Source: Gemmatimonadota bacterium (GTDB lineage Bacteria; 4572-55; J002). From it: 40,880 nt of DNA. Below the pieces are notes generated by a model. The model worked only from the letters and a program-made list of their open reading frames with translations, was not told the origin of the DNA and ran no database searches. The stretch covers positions 1 through 40,880 of the forward strand of contig RFFQ01000034.1 of NCBI GenBank assembly GCA_003697105.1. The letters run 5' to 3'. Below are positions 1 to 9,005 of this stretch, one piece after another (within the stretch, counting starts at the first letter, position 1; each line of letters opens with the position of its first letter). The translations under genes were made by a program, and so were the position numbers.

Positions 1-2193
1 GGGATAATCCCCTTCAGGATAGATCAACTCCCATGTACTGCCGCCATCCACACTGATTTTGACATTGCCGCCATCCCATCCCTCATTGGTGGCGTACCAG
101 TGATAAAACGCCAACTGGTAAGGCGGTTGGGGCGCATTCAATTCATAGTCGATTGTGGTCAAACGATAATTGGCAAAAGGACGGTAACGCCCGTCTAAAT
201 CCGTGCCCCAACAATATTGCCCTTCGTAGGCGGTAGCGGGACCACCGCTCTCCTGCGGGATGCCCCATTCCCAAAGACCGGTGCCGCTCCAATTTCCATC
301 ATCTTCCTCAAAACTTTGGGCGAAAGTCAAGCTAAAATCCTGTGTAATCGTCTCTCCGGCGGGGATCACAATCTCCATGTCCTGCCGGACGTAGTTGGGC
401 GCATCACAGGTTAAATTGTAGGTATAATCGCCGGGGATATTGTCGATTTGGTAGAAGCCGTTGCCATCCGAAGTAACCAACGCAAACGGAACGTCGTCAT
501 ATTCTAAAAAGATAGTCGCATCCGCGATAAACAAACCCGTCTGGGCATCGGTAACCGTGCCTTGCAGTGCGCCGGTAGGACGCGGGGTTAACGTCAGGTC
601 AACGGTAATCTCTTCCTGATCTTCAATCGTGATCTCTTGACTTTCGGACTCATAATAACCAAACAAGCGACTATGGACAACATACGTGCCGGGCACCACA
701 TCGAGTACATATTCTCCGTTTTCGCCAGTCACGGTCTCAAAATGATCGCCTCCGGTAACCCACACTTGTGCGTTGGAGAGAGGCAATCCATCTTCAGCGG
801 TAATCGTACCGCGAATCACCGCGCTGGTAAAGCTCTGGACACCGGCAATCGCATTTGCCACGTTCAAGCGACCCCCGGTCACGGTGATGCCTTCCAACGC
901 CGGAATCACGTCAACGCCTTCCAACAGCCATTGCCGGAACAAGAGCGCAATTTCACCCGGATCGCTATGATATTGGCTGATGAGGGCGGAACTTGCCGCG
1001 CCGTACATCAGCCCAATCGACCCGCAGACATGCGGTGTTGCCATGGAGGTACCGGTCAAGGTACTATACCCGCCGCCGGGTACCGTCGATAAAATTTGAG
1101 TGCCCGGTGCACCCAAATCAATGGTGGTAGCCCCATACGCGGCGCCACTGTTACGCTGGTCATTACGGGTCGTATTGGTGACGGAAATCAGGTAATCACT
1201 GGGACATGCCGTGGGAACGTCGCCAGTTTCATCGATATTCCAATTGCGATTTGCCGTGGCACCGGCATTGAGCACCCCGATTTCCCCTAACTCATCATAA
1301 ATACCACACCAAAGGGGGTAATTATCCGGGTTACCGCCATCCACCCCAAACGAAGCGTTCGTTGCAACCACAAACGCCCCCATTTCACCGCCGGTTTCGT
1401 TATACGTTGCCCGGAGTTCTAAGATATAGCTATAAGCAGCAACCACAATCGATTCTTGTCCCGATGACCCTTGAACCGGCATGATCCGGGCATTCCAATT
1501 TACCCCCGTAACACCGAGTCCATTGTTTCCGCGGGCGGCGGCAGTACCAGCGACATGGGTTCCGTGGGTATCACTGGTAATATTGCCGCTGTTGTTGTAG
1601 GCATTCCAGCCATCAAAATCATCTACGTAACCGTTATCATCATCATCAATGCCGTTTCCGGGGATTTCGTGCCAGTTCTTCCAAAAGGGTAAATCGGAAT
1701 GATTGAGGTCAAAGCCCCCATCGACAATCGCGACGACAATGGTATCTCCTAAAGCGGTCATACCACCGGTGGTCGTATCCCATGCTTCCGGGGCATCAAT
1801 GTCGGCATCGGGCGTTCCCCCACTTTGCCCGGTATTGTGTAATCCCCACATCTCGCTAAACCGCGGGTCATTGGGGAACGTCTGGCGCAACACCACATTC
1901 GTGTGATTGAATTGGGCGACATGAACCAATCGATGTTGGCGAAGATCGGTTAGCACCTCGTCATCAGATAAAATATCCGTCTCATATTCCAGTAACCAGA
2001 TATTAAGCCGTTGGGATAACACCTGCTTCGGTTGTAACTGAATGGCGCTAAAATCGGTAAGAACAGTCTGTATGGATGCGCCCGGTGCTAAACGCACCAT
2101 GACATCACCCGGCACATAATCAATCGTCTGCGCCGGCAGATTAACTGCAATCATGAGGGTTATCCCCAGTATAAAAAACGTAAACTTCTGCAT
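1..2193 (-). CDS. Subtilisin-like S8 serine protease, secreted, multidomain (3' end beyond window)
   Basis: The reverse strand is open from ATG 2193 to the window edge (731 codons, no stop), so the C-terminus is missing. AGAGAGGAG lies 6 nt before the ATG. A signal peptide (about residues 1-21) and a propeptide-like region precede an S8 domain with Asp158 (VAIVDGG), His210 (DTHGTHVAG), Asn279 and Ser383 (GTSMATPHV); all catalytic residues are present. An acidic GIDDDDNGYVDD loop suggests calcium binding. Two carboxypeptidase-regulatory-like repeats follow (about 445-515 and 520-600). The visible tail (about 605-731) looks like the beta-sandwich found in immune-inhibitor-A-type proteases. It is an extracellular protease by family knowledge; the substrate is unknown. 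It is the paralogue of the next gene, with catalytic residues at identical positions. A sorting domain probably lies beyond the edge (inference). Confidence 0.93.
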   Translation of the reverse strand, partial: MQKFTFFILGITLMIAVNLPAQTIDYVPGDVMVRLAPGASIQTVLTDFSAIQLQPKQVLSQRLNIWLLEYETDILSDDEVLTDLRQHRLVHVAQFNHTNVVLRQTFPNDPRFSEMWGLHNTGQSGGTPDADIDAPEAWDTTTGGMTALGDTIVVAIVDGGFDLNHSDLPFWKNWHEIPGNGIDDDDNGYVDDFDGWNAYNNSGNITSDTHGTHVAGTAAARGNNGLGVTGVNWNARIMPVQGSSGQESIVVAAYSYILELRATYNETGGEMGAFVVATNASFGVDGGNPDNYPLWCGIYDELGEIGVLNAGATANRNWNIDETGDVPTACPSDYLISVTNTTRNDQRNSGAAYGATTIDLGAPGTQILSTVPGGGYSTLTGTSMATPHVCGSIGLMYGAASSALISQYHSDPGEIALLFRQWLLEGVDVIPALEGITVTGGRLNVANAIAGVQSFTSAVIRGTITAEDGLPLSNAQVWVTGGDHFETVTGENGEYVLDVVPGTYVVHSRLFGYYESESQEITIEDQEEITVDLTLTPRPTGALQGTVTDAQTGLFIADATIFLEYDDVPFALVTSDGNGFYQIDNIPGDYTYNLTCDAPNYVRQDMEIVIPAGETITQDFSLTFAQSFEEDDGNWSGTGLWEWGIPQESGGPATAYEGQYCWGTDLDGRYRPFANYRLTTIDYELNAPQPPYQLAFYHWYATNEGWDGGNVKISVDGGSTWELIYPEGDYP

Positions 2194-2285
2194 CAAAAAC
2201 TCCTCTCTTAAATGAGTCAAAATGGATTAAAACGGTATGGCTTACTCCGTGGGAACGAAAAACAGGCGACGTGATAATCCGTCCC

Positions 2286-2343
2286 TTGGGGGATCAAAAA
2301 TGAAATTGGGGAAATCAATTCGCAGTTGGGGGAAATTTTGGGG
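2286..2343. repeat. Four phased TTGGGG tracts between the two protease genes
   Basis: On the plus strand G-tracts of 4-5 G begin at 2288, 2308, 2328 and 2340, the first three spaced exactly 20 bp apart and each preceded by TT. The stretch lies in the 203-bp gap between the tandem proteases, upstream of the left one. Spacers are A/T-rich. It may be phased protein sites or simple low complexity; loops of 15-16 nt make a stable quadruplex doubtful. Confidence 0.5.
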
Positions 2344-2396
2344 AATTTTAGTTGACAAAAAGTAATGGTTCACCGGAAAAAGATCAAGCTTTAAAA

Positions 2397-4136
2397 CTAG
2401 CGGTTTTCTAGCCAAAATTCAAGGAAGGATTGTAAATCATGAAGCGACCGATCTGCATCTAAAGCCAACTGTTGCACATCTACAATGTTAAAAATACCAT
2501 CCTGATTGAGATCAAATGCCTGAAACCGCTCCAATAACGCCACTTCCACCGTGATTAACTGCCCATGTTGCACTTGAAAATCGGTTTGGTAGGACACATA
2601 ATCTGGGTAAGAAATTTCGAGATGGTAATCTCCCGCCAAAAGATACAGCGAAAAGTCACCTTCGGCGTTGGCAGTAGTTTCCACCGTTTGATCTCCCACG
2701 GCGCGTATCTGTGCTGGGAGGGGTAATCCAGTCGATTGGTCGGTCACCGTGCCTTGAATCTGGGAAAGTTCATCCTGTACCACATTCAAAAGGGCTTTAT
2801 GGATGTTCAAGCGTCCCCCCGTTACAGTAATACCTTGCAAAGCGGGAAGGGAGTCCACACCCGCCAGCAACCACTCTCGAAAAAGCAGTGCCGAAGCGCC
2901 CGGATTTGCATGATGTGCTTCAATTTGTTCGGGGGTTGCCGCGGCATACAAGAGTGCTACCGCACCGGCAACATGTGGCGTCGCCATGGAGGTACCGGTT
3001 TTATAGCCATACGAACTGCTGGAAACCGTCGATAAGATCGAGGTGCCCGGAGCGCCTAAATCGATAGTTGTTGCGCCGTAACCGGCACTGCCATAGCGCC
3101 CATCGGAGGAGGTGGTATTGGTTACAGAAATCAGGTAATTACTGGGGCAGGCGGTGGGTACATCCCCGTACACATCGATGTTGATGCCCCGATTCGCTGT
3201 AGCACCCGCACTAATGATCCCCAAGGTGCCCATGGTATCGTACAAAGCGCACCAAATCGGATAATCCTCTGGATCGCCGTAGTCCACTCCAAAAGAGGAA
3301 TTGGTGGACACCACAAATGCCCCTTCTTCTCCGTTGGTTTCGTTGTAGCGCGCTCGCATTTCGATCACGTACCCATACGCTTCGATCACCGTCGATTCAG
3401 AACGGGACGATCCCTGTACCGGCATAATTTGGGCATTCCAGTTGACGCCAGCCACACCGAGCGCATTGTTACTTCGCGCCGCCGCAATGCCACAGACATG
3501 TGTGCCATGACTATGCCCGTACAGCGAACCGGAGCTGGAATAAGCATTCCAACCATCGTAATCATCCACATAACCGTTATCATCATCATCAATACCGTTA
3601 CCGGGGATTTCGGCGTAATTTTTCCAGAAGTACAAATCGGGATGAGACAAATGAAACCCAGCATCAATCACCGCAATCACAATCGTATCTCCCAGAGCCG
3701 TTGTTCCGGTGTTCGTGGTTAAATCCCACGCTTCAGGGGCATCAATATCGTGATCATTGGCTTGGTGGAGTGCCCACTGCGAACCAAACCGGGGATCATC
3801 TGGGACGGTCTCCCGCAACGTTAAGTGATGGTTGAATTGCGCCTGTTTTACCGTCCGGTGCCGCCGGATATCCTGCAACACATCAGTCTCATCAAAAATG
3901 GAAGGGTCAAAGGTACACAACCAAATATTCAACCGTTTGGAAAGGGATTTTTCCCGCCGGAGTTGGACCAACCGAAAATCGGTTTCTAACTGATCAAGGC
4001 GCTGGTCCGCCGTGACCGGATCATCTCCCTCCAATTGAATCAATAATTGTCCGTTGTTTAGATTATCTTCGGCACTGGTAGCGATGGAACAAACCCCTAC
4101 CACAAAAATCAAGACCCAAAACAAGGGGTATTTCAT
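2397..4136 (-). CDS. Subtilisin-like S8 serine protease with C-terminal dockerin-like EF-hand
   Basis: 579 aa from ATG 4136. A TTG 18 nt upstream is also in frame, but the ATG puts the signal peptide at the N-terminus and aligns the catalytic residues exactly with the neighbouring paralogue. Signal peptide about 1-22; S8 catalytic Asp158 (IAVIDAG), His210 (HSHGTHVCG) and Ser383 (GTSMATPHV). A carboxypeptidase-regulatory-like domain spans about 465-530. The last 45 residues carry an EF-hand loop, DLNQDGIFNIVD, as in dockerin type I repeats. Known: S8 enzymes are secreted endopeptidases; dockerin-like modules bind calcium and in some systems cohesins. No cohesin gene is in the window. The pair with 1-2193 is most likely a tandem duplication whose C-terminal modules diverged (inference). 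Confidence 0.94.
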   Translation of the reverse strand: MKYPLFWVLIFVVGVCSIATSAEDNLNNGQLLIQLEGDDPVTADQRLDQLETDFRLVQLRREKSLSKRLNIWLCTFDPSIFDETDVLQDIRRHRTVKQAQFNHHLTLRETVPDDPRFGSQWALHQANDHDIDAPEAWDLTTNTGTTALGDTIVIAVIDAGFHLSHPDLYFWKNYAEIPGNGIDDDDNGYVDDYDGWNAYSSSGSLYGHSHGTHVCGIAAARSNNALGVAGVNWNAQIMPVQGSSRSESTVIEAYGYVIEMRARYNETNGEEGAFVVSTNSSFGVDYGDPEDYPIWCALYDTMGTLGIISAGATANRGINIDVYGDVPTACPSNYLISVTNTTSSDGRYGSAGYGATTIDLGAPGTSILSTVSSSSYGYKTGTSMATPHVAGAVALLYAAATPEQIEAHHANPGASALLFREWLLAGVDSLPALQGITVTGGRLNIHKALLNVVQDELSQIQGTVTDQSTGLPLPAQIRAVGDQTVETTANAEGDFSLYLLAGDYHLEISYPDYVSYQTDFQVQHGQLITVEVALLERFQAFDLNQDGIFNIVDVQQLALDADRSLHDLQSFLEFWLENR

Positions 4137-4213
4137 GGAACGTAAACCTAGCAATTAGGCGGGTAAATTAAAGAGGCTATCCAGGGCTAATGTGGGGGAA
4201 ACGGCGGAAAAAA

Positions 4214-4846
4214 TCAAGGGTTTTGTTGGGTATGCCAATGCCATTCCAGCGGTTGGTTGTTCTGAGTAATCGCCGCCAGATGCCCATCCTGCGCCGAATG
4301 AGCAATCAGCCAGTGACGGTCGTAGTAGTCAATGCGAAGATGCGTCTCATCAAGAACCTCAATGATCCGGCACCGTTTGAGGTGGGCAATACCGATACCT
4401 ACCGCTTTCAGTGCCGCTTCTTTCGCTGTCCAATAGCGGAAAAAGATGTGCCAAAGGACATCATCCGGCATCGTGATTTCTCCGGCAAAGAGTGCCTCAA
4501 TCACAACCGGATCGATACCGGCGCACTGCCACTCTGGCGGGGTTGCCACATAAGCAAACAACCCCGCCGAACGGGGTTGAACCGCTTCAATATCAATACC
4601 GACGGGCTCCGCTGCCAGTACCGCCGCCGCATAGTGTGGCTTGTGAGTCAACGACCAATAAATGCCATCAAACGGGAGAGGCGCCTCGCGTTCGTCTTTT
4701 TGCAGGTCACCCAGACGAACCTGACAAAATTGGGCACATAAGTGTAAAGCGGATCGTGCCGCCCGGCGTTGGGCTTGTAATTTTACCGGACCAGTACGGC
4801 GATTGGTTTCTTGCACAACAGGCAAAATGACCGGATGGAGCGTCAT
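4214..4846 (-). CDS. 4'-phosphopantetheinyl transferase (Sfp type)
   Basis: 210 aa from ATG 4846; its A is shared with the TGA of the upstream cupin gene (TGATG), so translation is probably coupled. The family hallmark residues are visible: WSLTHKP near 64-70, VGIDIE with Asp85 and Glu87 for magnesium, and WTAKEAALK with Glu143 and Lys147. Known role: transfers the 4'-phosphopantetheine arm from coenzyme A to a conserved serine of acyl- or peptidyl-carrier proteins in the cytoplasm. The length is nearer the Sfp class (about 220 aa) than the short AcpS class. No carrier protein or synthase gene is nearby, so it may serve fatty-acid synthesis or a remote pathway. Confidence 0.9.
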   Translation of the reverse strand: MTLHPVILPVVQETNRRTGPVKLQAQRRAARSALHLCAQFCQVRLGDLQKDEREAPLPFDGIYWSLTHKPHYAAAVLAAEPVGIDIEAVQPRSAGLFAYVATPPEWQCAGIDPVVIEALFAGEITMPDDVLWHIFFRYWTAKEAALKAVGIGIAHLKRCRIIEVLDETHLRIDYYDRHWLIAHSAQDGHLAAITQNNQPLEWHWHTQQNP

Positions 4847-5169
4847 CAATCCAACTTTTCAGCTTTCACCGGGTAAAAGGTCTCAATCATCCAGCAGTGC
4901 GATAGCGCTCTGCCTGAATGAGGCACGTTCGGCGGAATATGCGCTACACCCCCGGGTTCCAGCACCTGAGTTTCGTCCCCTACGGTCATCTCAAAACGAC
5001 CCTGCAATACCGTTGAAAATTGCTCGTGAACATGGCTGTGTTCTGGAAGTACCGCATTTGGCTCGATATCTAAATAGACCATCGATACATTTTCCCCATG
5101 AATAAATTTGATGCCATATCCCGCTAAAATATTCTTTTTTTCGACCGTATCCAGATGGTAAAATGCCAT
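4846..5169 (-). CDS. Small single-domain cupin protein
   Basis: 107 aa from ATG 5169, which has AGAGGGG about 7 nt upstream; a longer frame to 5208 lacks such a site. The cupin motif 1 is clear: HSHVHEQ around residue 45, followed by a TVLQGRFEMTVG beta-hairpin and GGVAHIPPNVPHSG (motif 2). The three histidines and the glutamate form the usual metal site, so this is likely a metal-binding beta-barrel, either a small enzyme or a ligand-binding protein of the YP_766765/ectoine-synthase-like type. Substrate cannot be assigned. It is the first gene of a two-gene unit with the phosphopantetheinyl transferase (TGATG overlap). Confidence 0.82.
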   Translation of the reverse strand: MAFYHLDTVEKKNILAGYGIKFIHGENVSMVYLDIEPNAVLPEHSHVHEQFSTVLQGRFEMTVGDETQVLEPGGVAHIPPNVPHSGRALSHCWMIETFYPVKAEKLD

Positions 5170-5302
5170 AATGATCCCCTCTCTTTCCAAATTAAGGTCT
5201 AAATTCAAATTGATTGACCATTTAATCCATCACCTAATGTAACACAAACCTATCTGGCGGGCAAATTTTTTTTAAGTTAGGGATTAGGGGAACAAAAGCC
5301 GC

Positions 5303-5341
5303 AACTCCCCAACTCACGAACTCGTAAAACTCCCCAACTCA
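5303..5341. repeat. 14-bp direct repeat AACTCCCCAACTCA, two copies, 25-bp period
   Basis: Perfect copies at 5303-5316 and 5328-5341 with a partial AACTC between them. The second copy ends on the stop codon of the MATE gene. It looks like a short tandem repeat remnant; no function is apparent. Confidence 0.6.
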
Positions 5342-6691
5342 TTTCAGCTTAATTTCTTTCCATCTACCGCGCCGGAACCACAGCGCCATTGTACCGCCTT
5401 CAAAAATCATGGAGAGAGAGACGGCTCCCCAAATCCAGTCGATACTAAGATGAAACACATAGGCACAAATGAGTGCCGCCGGCAATTTCAAACCCCAGTT
5501 TGCGATCAACGAGATGACCATGGGAGGGCGCGTATCACCTGCACCGGTGAAACCTGCTTGACAGATGGCGCCGGGGGCGGTGAAAATCATCCCTAACCCG
5601 ACGATCAGGAGGTACGACGCCCCGATCCGGAGAACGTTCGCCTCCGTGGAAAAGATCATAATAGCGTATTTTCCACCGAAGCCGTAAAACAGGAAGAATA
5701 GCCCGGCAATCAGGGTTACCACCAATACCGATTTTTTCACGGCGCGTTCCGCCGATTCGGGTAACCCAGCTCCTAAACTTTGCCCGACCAACGCCGAACT
5801 TGCCACGATGAACCCACCCAAAAAGAGCCAGCAAAAGGAGAGTGCCCGCATCCCAAAGCCAAATGCCGCCAGCGCATCCGTACCATATAGGGCGACAATC
5901 TTAAAGGTGACATTGCCGGTGATTGGACGAGCCGTATTCTGAATGCCGGTAGGGAATCCAATCTTAATCAACAACCAAAACAAAGCCTTATCCAAGCGGG
6001 AATCTCGCAAGCGTGGCATGGGAATGGGTGAACGGGGGGTATAGAGGATGAACAGCAGAATACTCACCGAAATCAATTGGGCAATCACGGTTGCCAGTGC
6101 CGCCCCTTTGATACCCATTGCCGGAAAACCAAATTTACCAAACATGAGCAGGGGATCCAGGATCAAGTTGATCGCGTTGGCGAGCGCAAAAAGTTGCATC
6201 GGGCGTTGGGTGTCTCCGGCGGCTTGGAACGCGGCAGAAAGCACCATCCCCATGACCAGTACGGGCGTACCTAAAAACGTGATGTTGAGATAAAGCAAGG
6301 CATGGGCAGTAACATCAGGGGTTGTGCCGAACAGATCGAGTAATTCACGAACAAACGTTAATCCAGTAGTCCCCACCAGTAAGCCCATCACCAACGCTAA
6401 TATCAGCGAGTGAAACGCGGTCAAGCCCGCATCTAGCGGGCGGTCTTCGCCCATCCGGCGCGAAATGACCGCCGTAGTCCCTGCCGAAATCATACCCATT
6501 AGCGAAAAAAGCGTCCAAGTGAGACTACCACTAACCGCCGCGGCGGCGGCTTGCGAAGTGCCCAACATGGCGATAAACTTCATATCGACAACGGTGAAGG
6601 TGGTCTGCAACACCTGCCCTAAAATGACGGGCCACGCCAAGGACCAGATCGTACGGTAGGAAATATGGTGTAAATCCAGCTTTTTTGACAT
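5339..6691 (-). CDS. MATE-family multidrug/toxin efflux transporter
   Basis: 450 aa, the usual MATE length, with about 12 hydrophobic segments in two homologous halves. Family-type sequences include TIWSLAWPVILGQVLQ at the N-terminus, SAAFQAAGDTQRPM before the mid-protein hinge, and FTGAGDTRPPM in the second half (the repeated GxGDT element). The inner-membrane protein exports organic cations or other small molecules against Na+ or H+; the coupling ion and substrate cannot be read from the sequence. ATG 6691 is the start; only a weak GAG lies upstream. It is separated from oligopeptidase B by a terminator, so it is probably its own transcription unit or relies on read-through. Confidence 0.92.
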   Translation of the reverse strand: MSKKLDLHHISYRTIWSLAWPVILGQVLQTTFTVVDMKFIAMLGTSQAAAAAVSGSLTWTLFSLMGMISAGTTAVISRRMGEDRPLDAGLTAFHSLILALVMGLLVGTTGLTFVRELLDLFGTTPDVTAHALLYLNITFLGTPVLVMGMVLSAAFQAAGDTQRPMQLFALANAINLILDPLLMFGKFGFPAMGIKGAALATVIAQLISVSILLFILYTPRSPIPMPRLRDSRLDKALFWLLIKIGFPTGIQNTARPITGNVTFKIVALYGTDALAAFGFGMRALSFCWLFLGGFIVASSALVGQSLGAGLPESAERAVKKSVLVVTLIAGLFFLFYGFGGKYAIMIFSTEANVLRIGASYLLIVGLGMIFTAPGAICQAGFTGAGDTRPPMVISLIANWGLKLPAALICAYVFHLSIDWIWGAVSLSMIFEGGTMALWFRRGRWKEIKLK

Positions 6692-6710
6692 TCACAGCTC
6701 TTTGTGGAAG

Positions 6711-6745
6711 ACAAACAGTAAAAGGGACGTTTCGTAACGTCCCTT
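6711..6745 (-). terminator. Rho-independent terminator after oligopeptidase B
   Basis: A perfect 10-bp inverted repeat (6722-6731 with 6736-6745, stem AAGGGACGTT, 4-nt loop) is followed on the minus strand by TTTTACTGTTTGT. It lies 50 nt past the oligopeptidase stop and just before the MATE start. Confidence 0.85.
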
Positions 6746-6794
6746 GCACTCTGAAAAGTAACAATCATGGATTTCCCGATAGGGCAAATTCCGG

Positions 6795-8849
6795 TTAAGC
6801 TGTAATGCCCAACCGATCCAGCAAAAAGCTAAAATCAAAGGCGGTTTCCTTGAGGCGTTCATAGCGCCCGGAGGCACCCCCGTGCCCGGCGTTGAGGTTG
6901 GTTTTGAGAAATAGCAGATTATCACTGGTTTTGAGGTCGCGCAGTTTCGCCACCCACTTGACCGGCTCCCAGTAATGCACCCGCGGGTCATTCAAACCGG
7001 TCGTTACTAACATCTCGGGGTAATCCTGCGCCACAACGTTATCATAAGGAGAGTAGGAACGGATGTAATCAAAATAGACCTTGTCATTGGGATTCCCCCA
7101 CTCCTCATATTCCCCCGTCGTGAGAGGAAGCGACGCATCCAACATGGTGTTGACCACATCCACAAAAGGCACTTTTGCCAGCACGACCCGAAACAAATCC
7201 GGGCGAAGATTGATCACTGCCCCCATCAACAAACCACCGGCACTGCCCCCCATAATCGCCAATTGAGCCGGATTCGTGTAGTTTTGGGCAATTAGATGCT
7301 CGGCACAATCAATAAAATCCGTAAACGTATTTTTTTTGTGCAAAAATCGACCGTTCTCGTGCCACTCTTCACCCAGTTCACCGCCACCCCGAACATGAGC
7401 AATTGCCCAGATCACCCCTCGATCTAGCAAGCTGAGCAGGTCCGAATTGAAGTACGGCTCCGACGAAATCCCATACGAACCATAGCCATAAAGGATCAAC
7501 GGATTTTTTCCGTTCAGGGTCATGCCTACCCGGTAAACCAATGAGATCGGGATTTCCGTACCGTCGCGCGCGGTGGCATAAATCCGCTCGGAACGATATT
7601 GGGAGGCATCGTAACCCCCGCGCACCTCATACTGCTTCAGGAGGGTGCGCTCCCCGGTATCCATATCAACCTCAAAAATGGAACGCGGTGTGACCAGCGA
7701 GGTGTACGCAAACCGCAATGTTGTTTTATCATACACTGAATTGCCTACCGGATAAACGGTGTACGTCGGTTCAGGGAGATCAAGATAAAAATCATCACCC
7801 TGTACCAACGAGATGATACGAATACGGATCAGCCCTTTTTCACGCTCCCACAAAACTAAATGCCGCTTGAAGACCATCACATCATCCAATTTTACAGCTT
7901 GCCGGTGGGGAATCACGTCCTGCCAGTGTTCCCGACCGGGGGCGTCCTCCGGTGTTTTCATCAGCCGATAATTTTTCGCATCCTCATTGGTGAGAATGTA
8001 AAATGTAGCCTCATGATGGAACAATTCATAACGCCGTCCCGTCCGGCGAGGCGCCACCAACATGAGTTCCTGATCCACCTGATCCGCGCCTAAAATCCGC
8101 ACTTCGGAGGTCAGCGCACTCTGAGAAATCAACTTAAAATATTTTTTGCTTCGGGTTTTTTGAAGATACAGACTGAAACATTCATCTGCTTCAAAATAGA
8201 TTTGCTGGTCCTGTGCTGGGTCATCCCCCAGAACATGCTGGTAAACCGCACAGGAACGCATCGCGTCATCCGAGACCGTGTACAATAAGGCTTGATTATC
8301 ATTGGTCCACTGGAGGTCTGTTTTAACGCCGGAAATCACATCGGGCAAAAGTTCTCCGGTCTGTAAGTTCTTGATATACAAGGTATAGTCTTCATAACCG
8401 GTGGTATCTAGCACATACGCCATCCAGCGATGATCGGGGCTAACCCCAATCTGCCCGACATGGCAGTAAGTATGCCCCTCCGCTAATTGGTTGACATCCA
8501 AAATGATCTCTTCATCTGCTTCCAGATGATCTTTTTTGCGGGCATAAATGGGATACTGGTAACCGGCTTCCGTTCGGGAGTAATAAAAATAGTCATCGAT
8601 CTGCTCCGGCACACTCACATCGGTTTCATTGATCCGGCTGACCATCTCCTGATAGAGTTTGCGGCACAGTGGCTTCAGATGATCCAGCATGGCATCCGTG
8701 TAGGCATTTTCTGCCCGGAGGTACTCCATAACTGCCGGGTTATCCTTATCCCGTAGCCAAAAGTAGGGGTCATCCCATGTTTCGCCATGAACGGTGACCG
8801 GATGGGGTATTTTTTGTGCCCTCGGCGGGTGCAGGATGAGGTCTGCCAT
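6795..8849 (-). CDS. ptrB: Oligopeptidase B (protease II), S9A family
   Basis: 684 aa, the usual length. An N-terminal seven-bladed propeller (about 75-410) is followed by an alpha/beta-hydrolase domain. The catalytic triad is visible: Ser536 in MGGSAGGLLMG, Asp621 in LNDPRVHYWEP and His656 in AGHGGASGRY, each four residues past the E. coli PtrB positions as remembered. The YGSYG and HVRGGGELG segments are typical of the family. Known role: cytoplasmic cleavage of short peptides after Arg or Lys; the propeller excludes large proteins. ATG 8849 has AAGGAG 7 nt upstream. A promoter with a perfect TATAAT lies at 8969-8997 and a strong terminator follows, so the gene is probably monocistronic. 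Prolyl oligopeptidase is a less likely alternative. Confidence 0.94.
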   Translation of the reverse strand: MADLILHPPRAQKIPHPVTVHGETWDDPYFWLRDKDNPAVMEYLRAENAYTDAMLDHLKPLCRKLYQEMVSRINETDVSVPEQIDDYFYYSRTEAGYQYPIYARKKDHLEADEEIILDVNQLAEGHTYCHVGQIGVSPDHRWMAYVLDTTGYEDYTLYIKNLQTGELLPDVISGVKTDLQWTNDNQALLYTVSDDAMRSCAVYQHVLGDDPAQDQQIYFEADECFSLYLQKTRSKKYFKLISQSALTSEVRILGADQVDQELMLVAPRRTGRRYELFHHEATFYILTNEDAKNYRLMKTPEDAPGREHWQDVIPHRQAVKLDDVMVFKRHLVLWEREKGLIRIRIISLVQGDDFYLDLPEPTYTVYPVGNSVYDKTTLRFAYTSLVTPRSIFEVDMDTGERTLLKQYEVRGGYDASQYRSERIYATARDGTEIPISLVYRVGMTLNGKNPLILYGYGSYGISSEPYFNSDLLSLLDRGVIWAIAHVRGGGELGEEWHENGRFLHKKNTFTDFIDCAEHLIAQNYTNPAQLAIMGGSAGGLLMGAVINLRPDLFRVVLAKVPFVDVVNTMLDASLPLTTGEYEEWGNPNDKVYFDYIRSYSPYDNVVAQDYPEMLVTTGLNDPRVHYWEPVKWVAKLRDLKTSDNLLFLKTNLNAGHGGASGRYERLKETAFDFSFLLDRLGITA

Positions 8850-8968
8850 GGGTGTACTCCTTTTTTCATGCCTGAAAGTGGGCTAAAAGCCGGAAAAGTG
8901 ACGTGCCACCTTCATAACGGAGGGGCAAATTGTCCTCTCATGAATTTATTGAAATACGTTGAAAGCCT

Positions 8969-8997
8969 ATTATACACCAAAATAGATAAGAATCCAA
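8969..8997 (-). promoter_or_regulatory. Sigma70-type promoter for oligopeptidase B
   Basis: Minus strand TTGGAT (8997-8992), a 17-nt spacer, and a perfect TATAAT (8974-8969), about 120 nt before the start codon and outside the upstream gene. Confidence 0.6.
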
Positions 8998-9005
8998 GTC
9001 AAAAA

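Noticed and set aside
637-1092. Long plus-strand ORF opposite the left protease
   Set aside because: It is an antisense shadow; the minus frame carries the complete S8 catalytic motifs.
2286-2343. G-quadruplex as a firm call
   Set aside because: Loops of about 15-16 nt make it unstable; reported only as phased tracts.
1615-3605. Repeated ATCATCATC blocks near 1640 and 3580 as a possible repeat element
   Set aside because: They encode the conserved acidic calcium loop of the two paralogous proteases.
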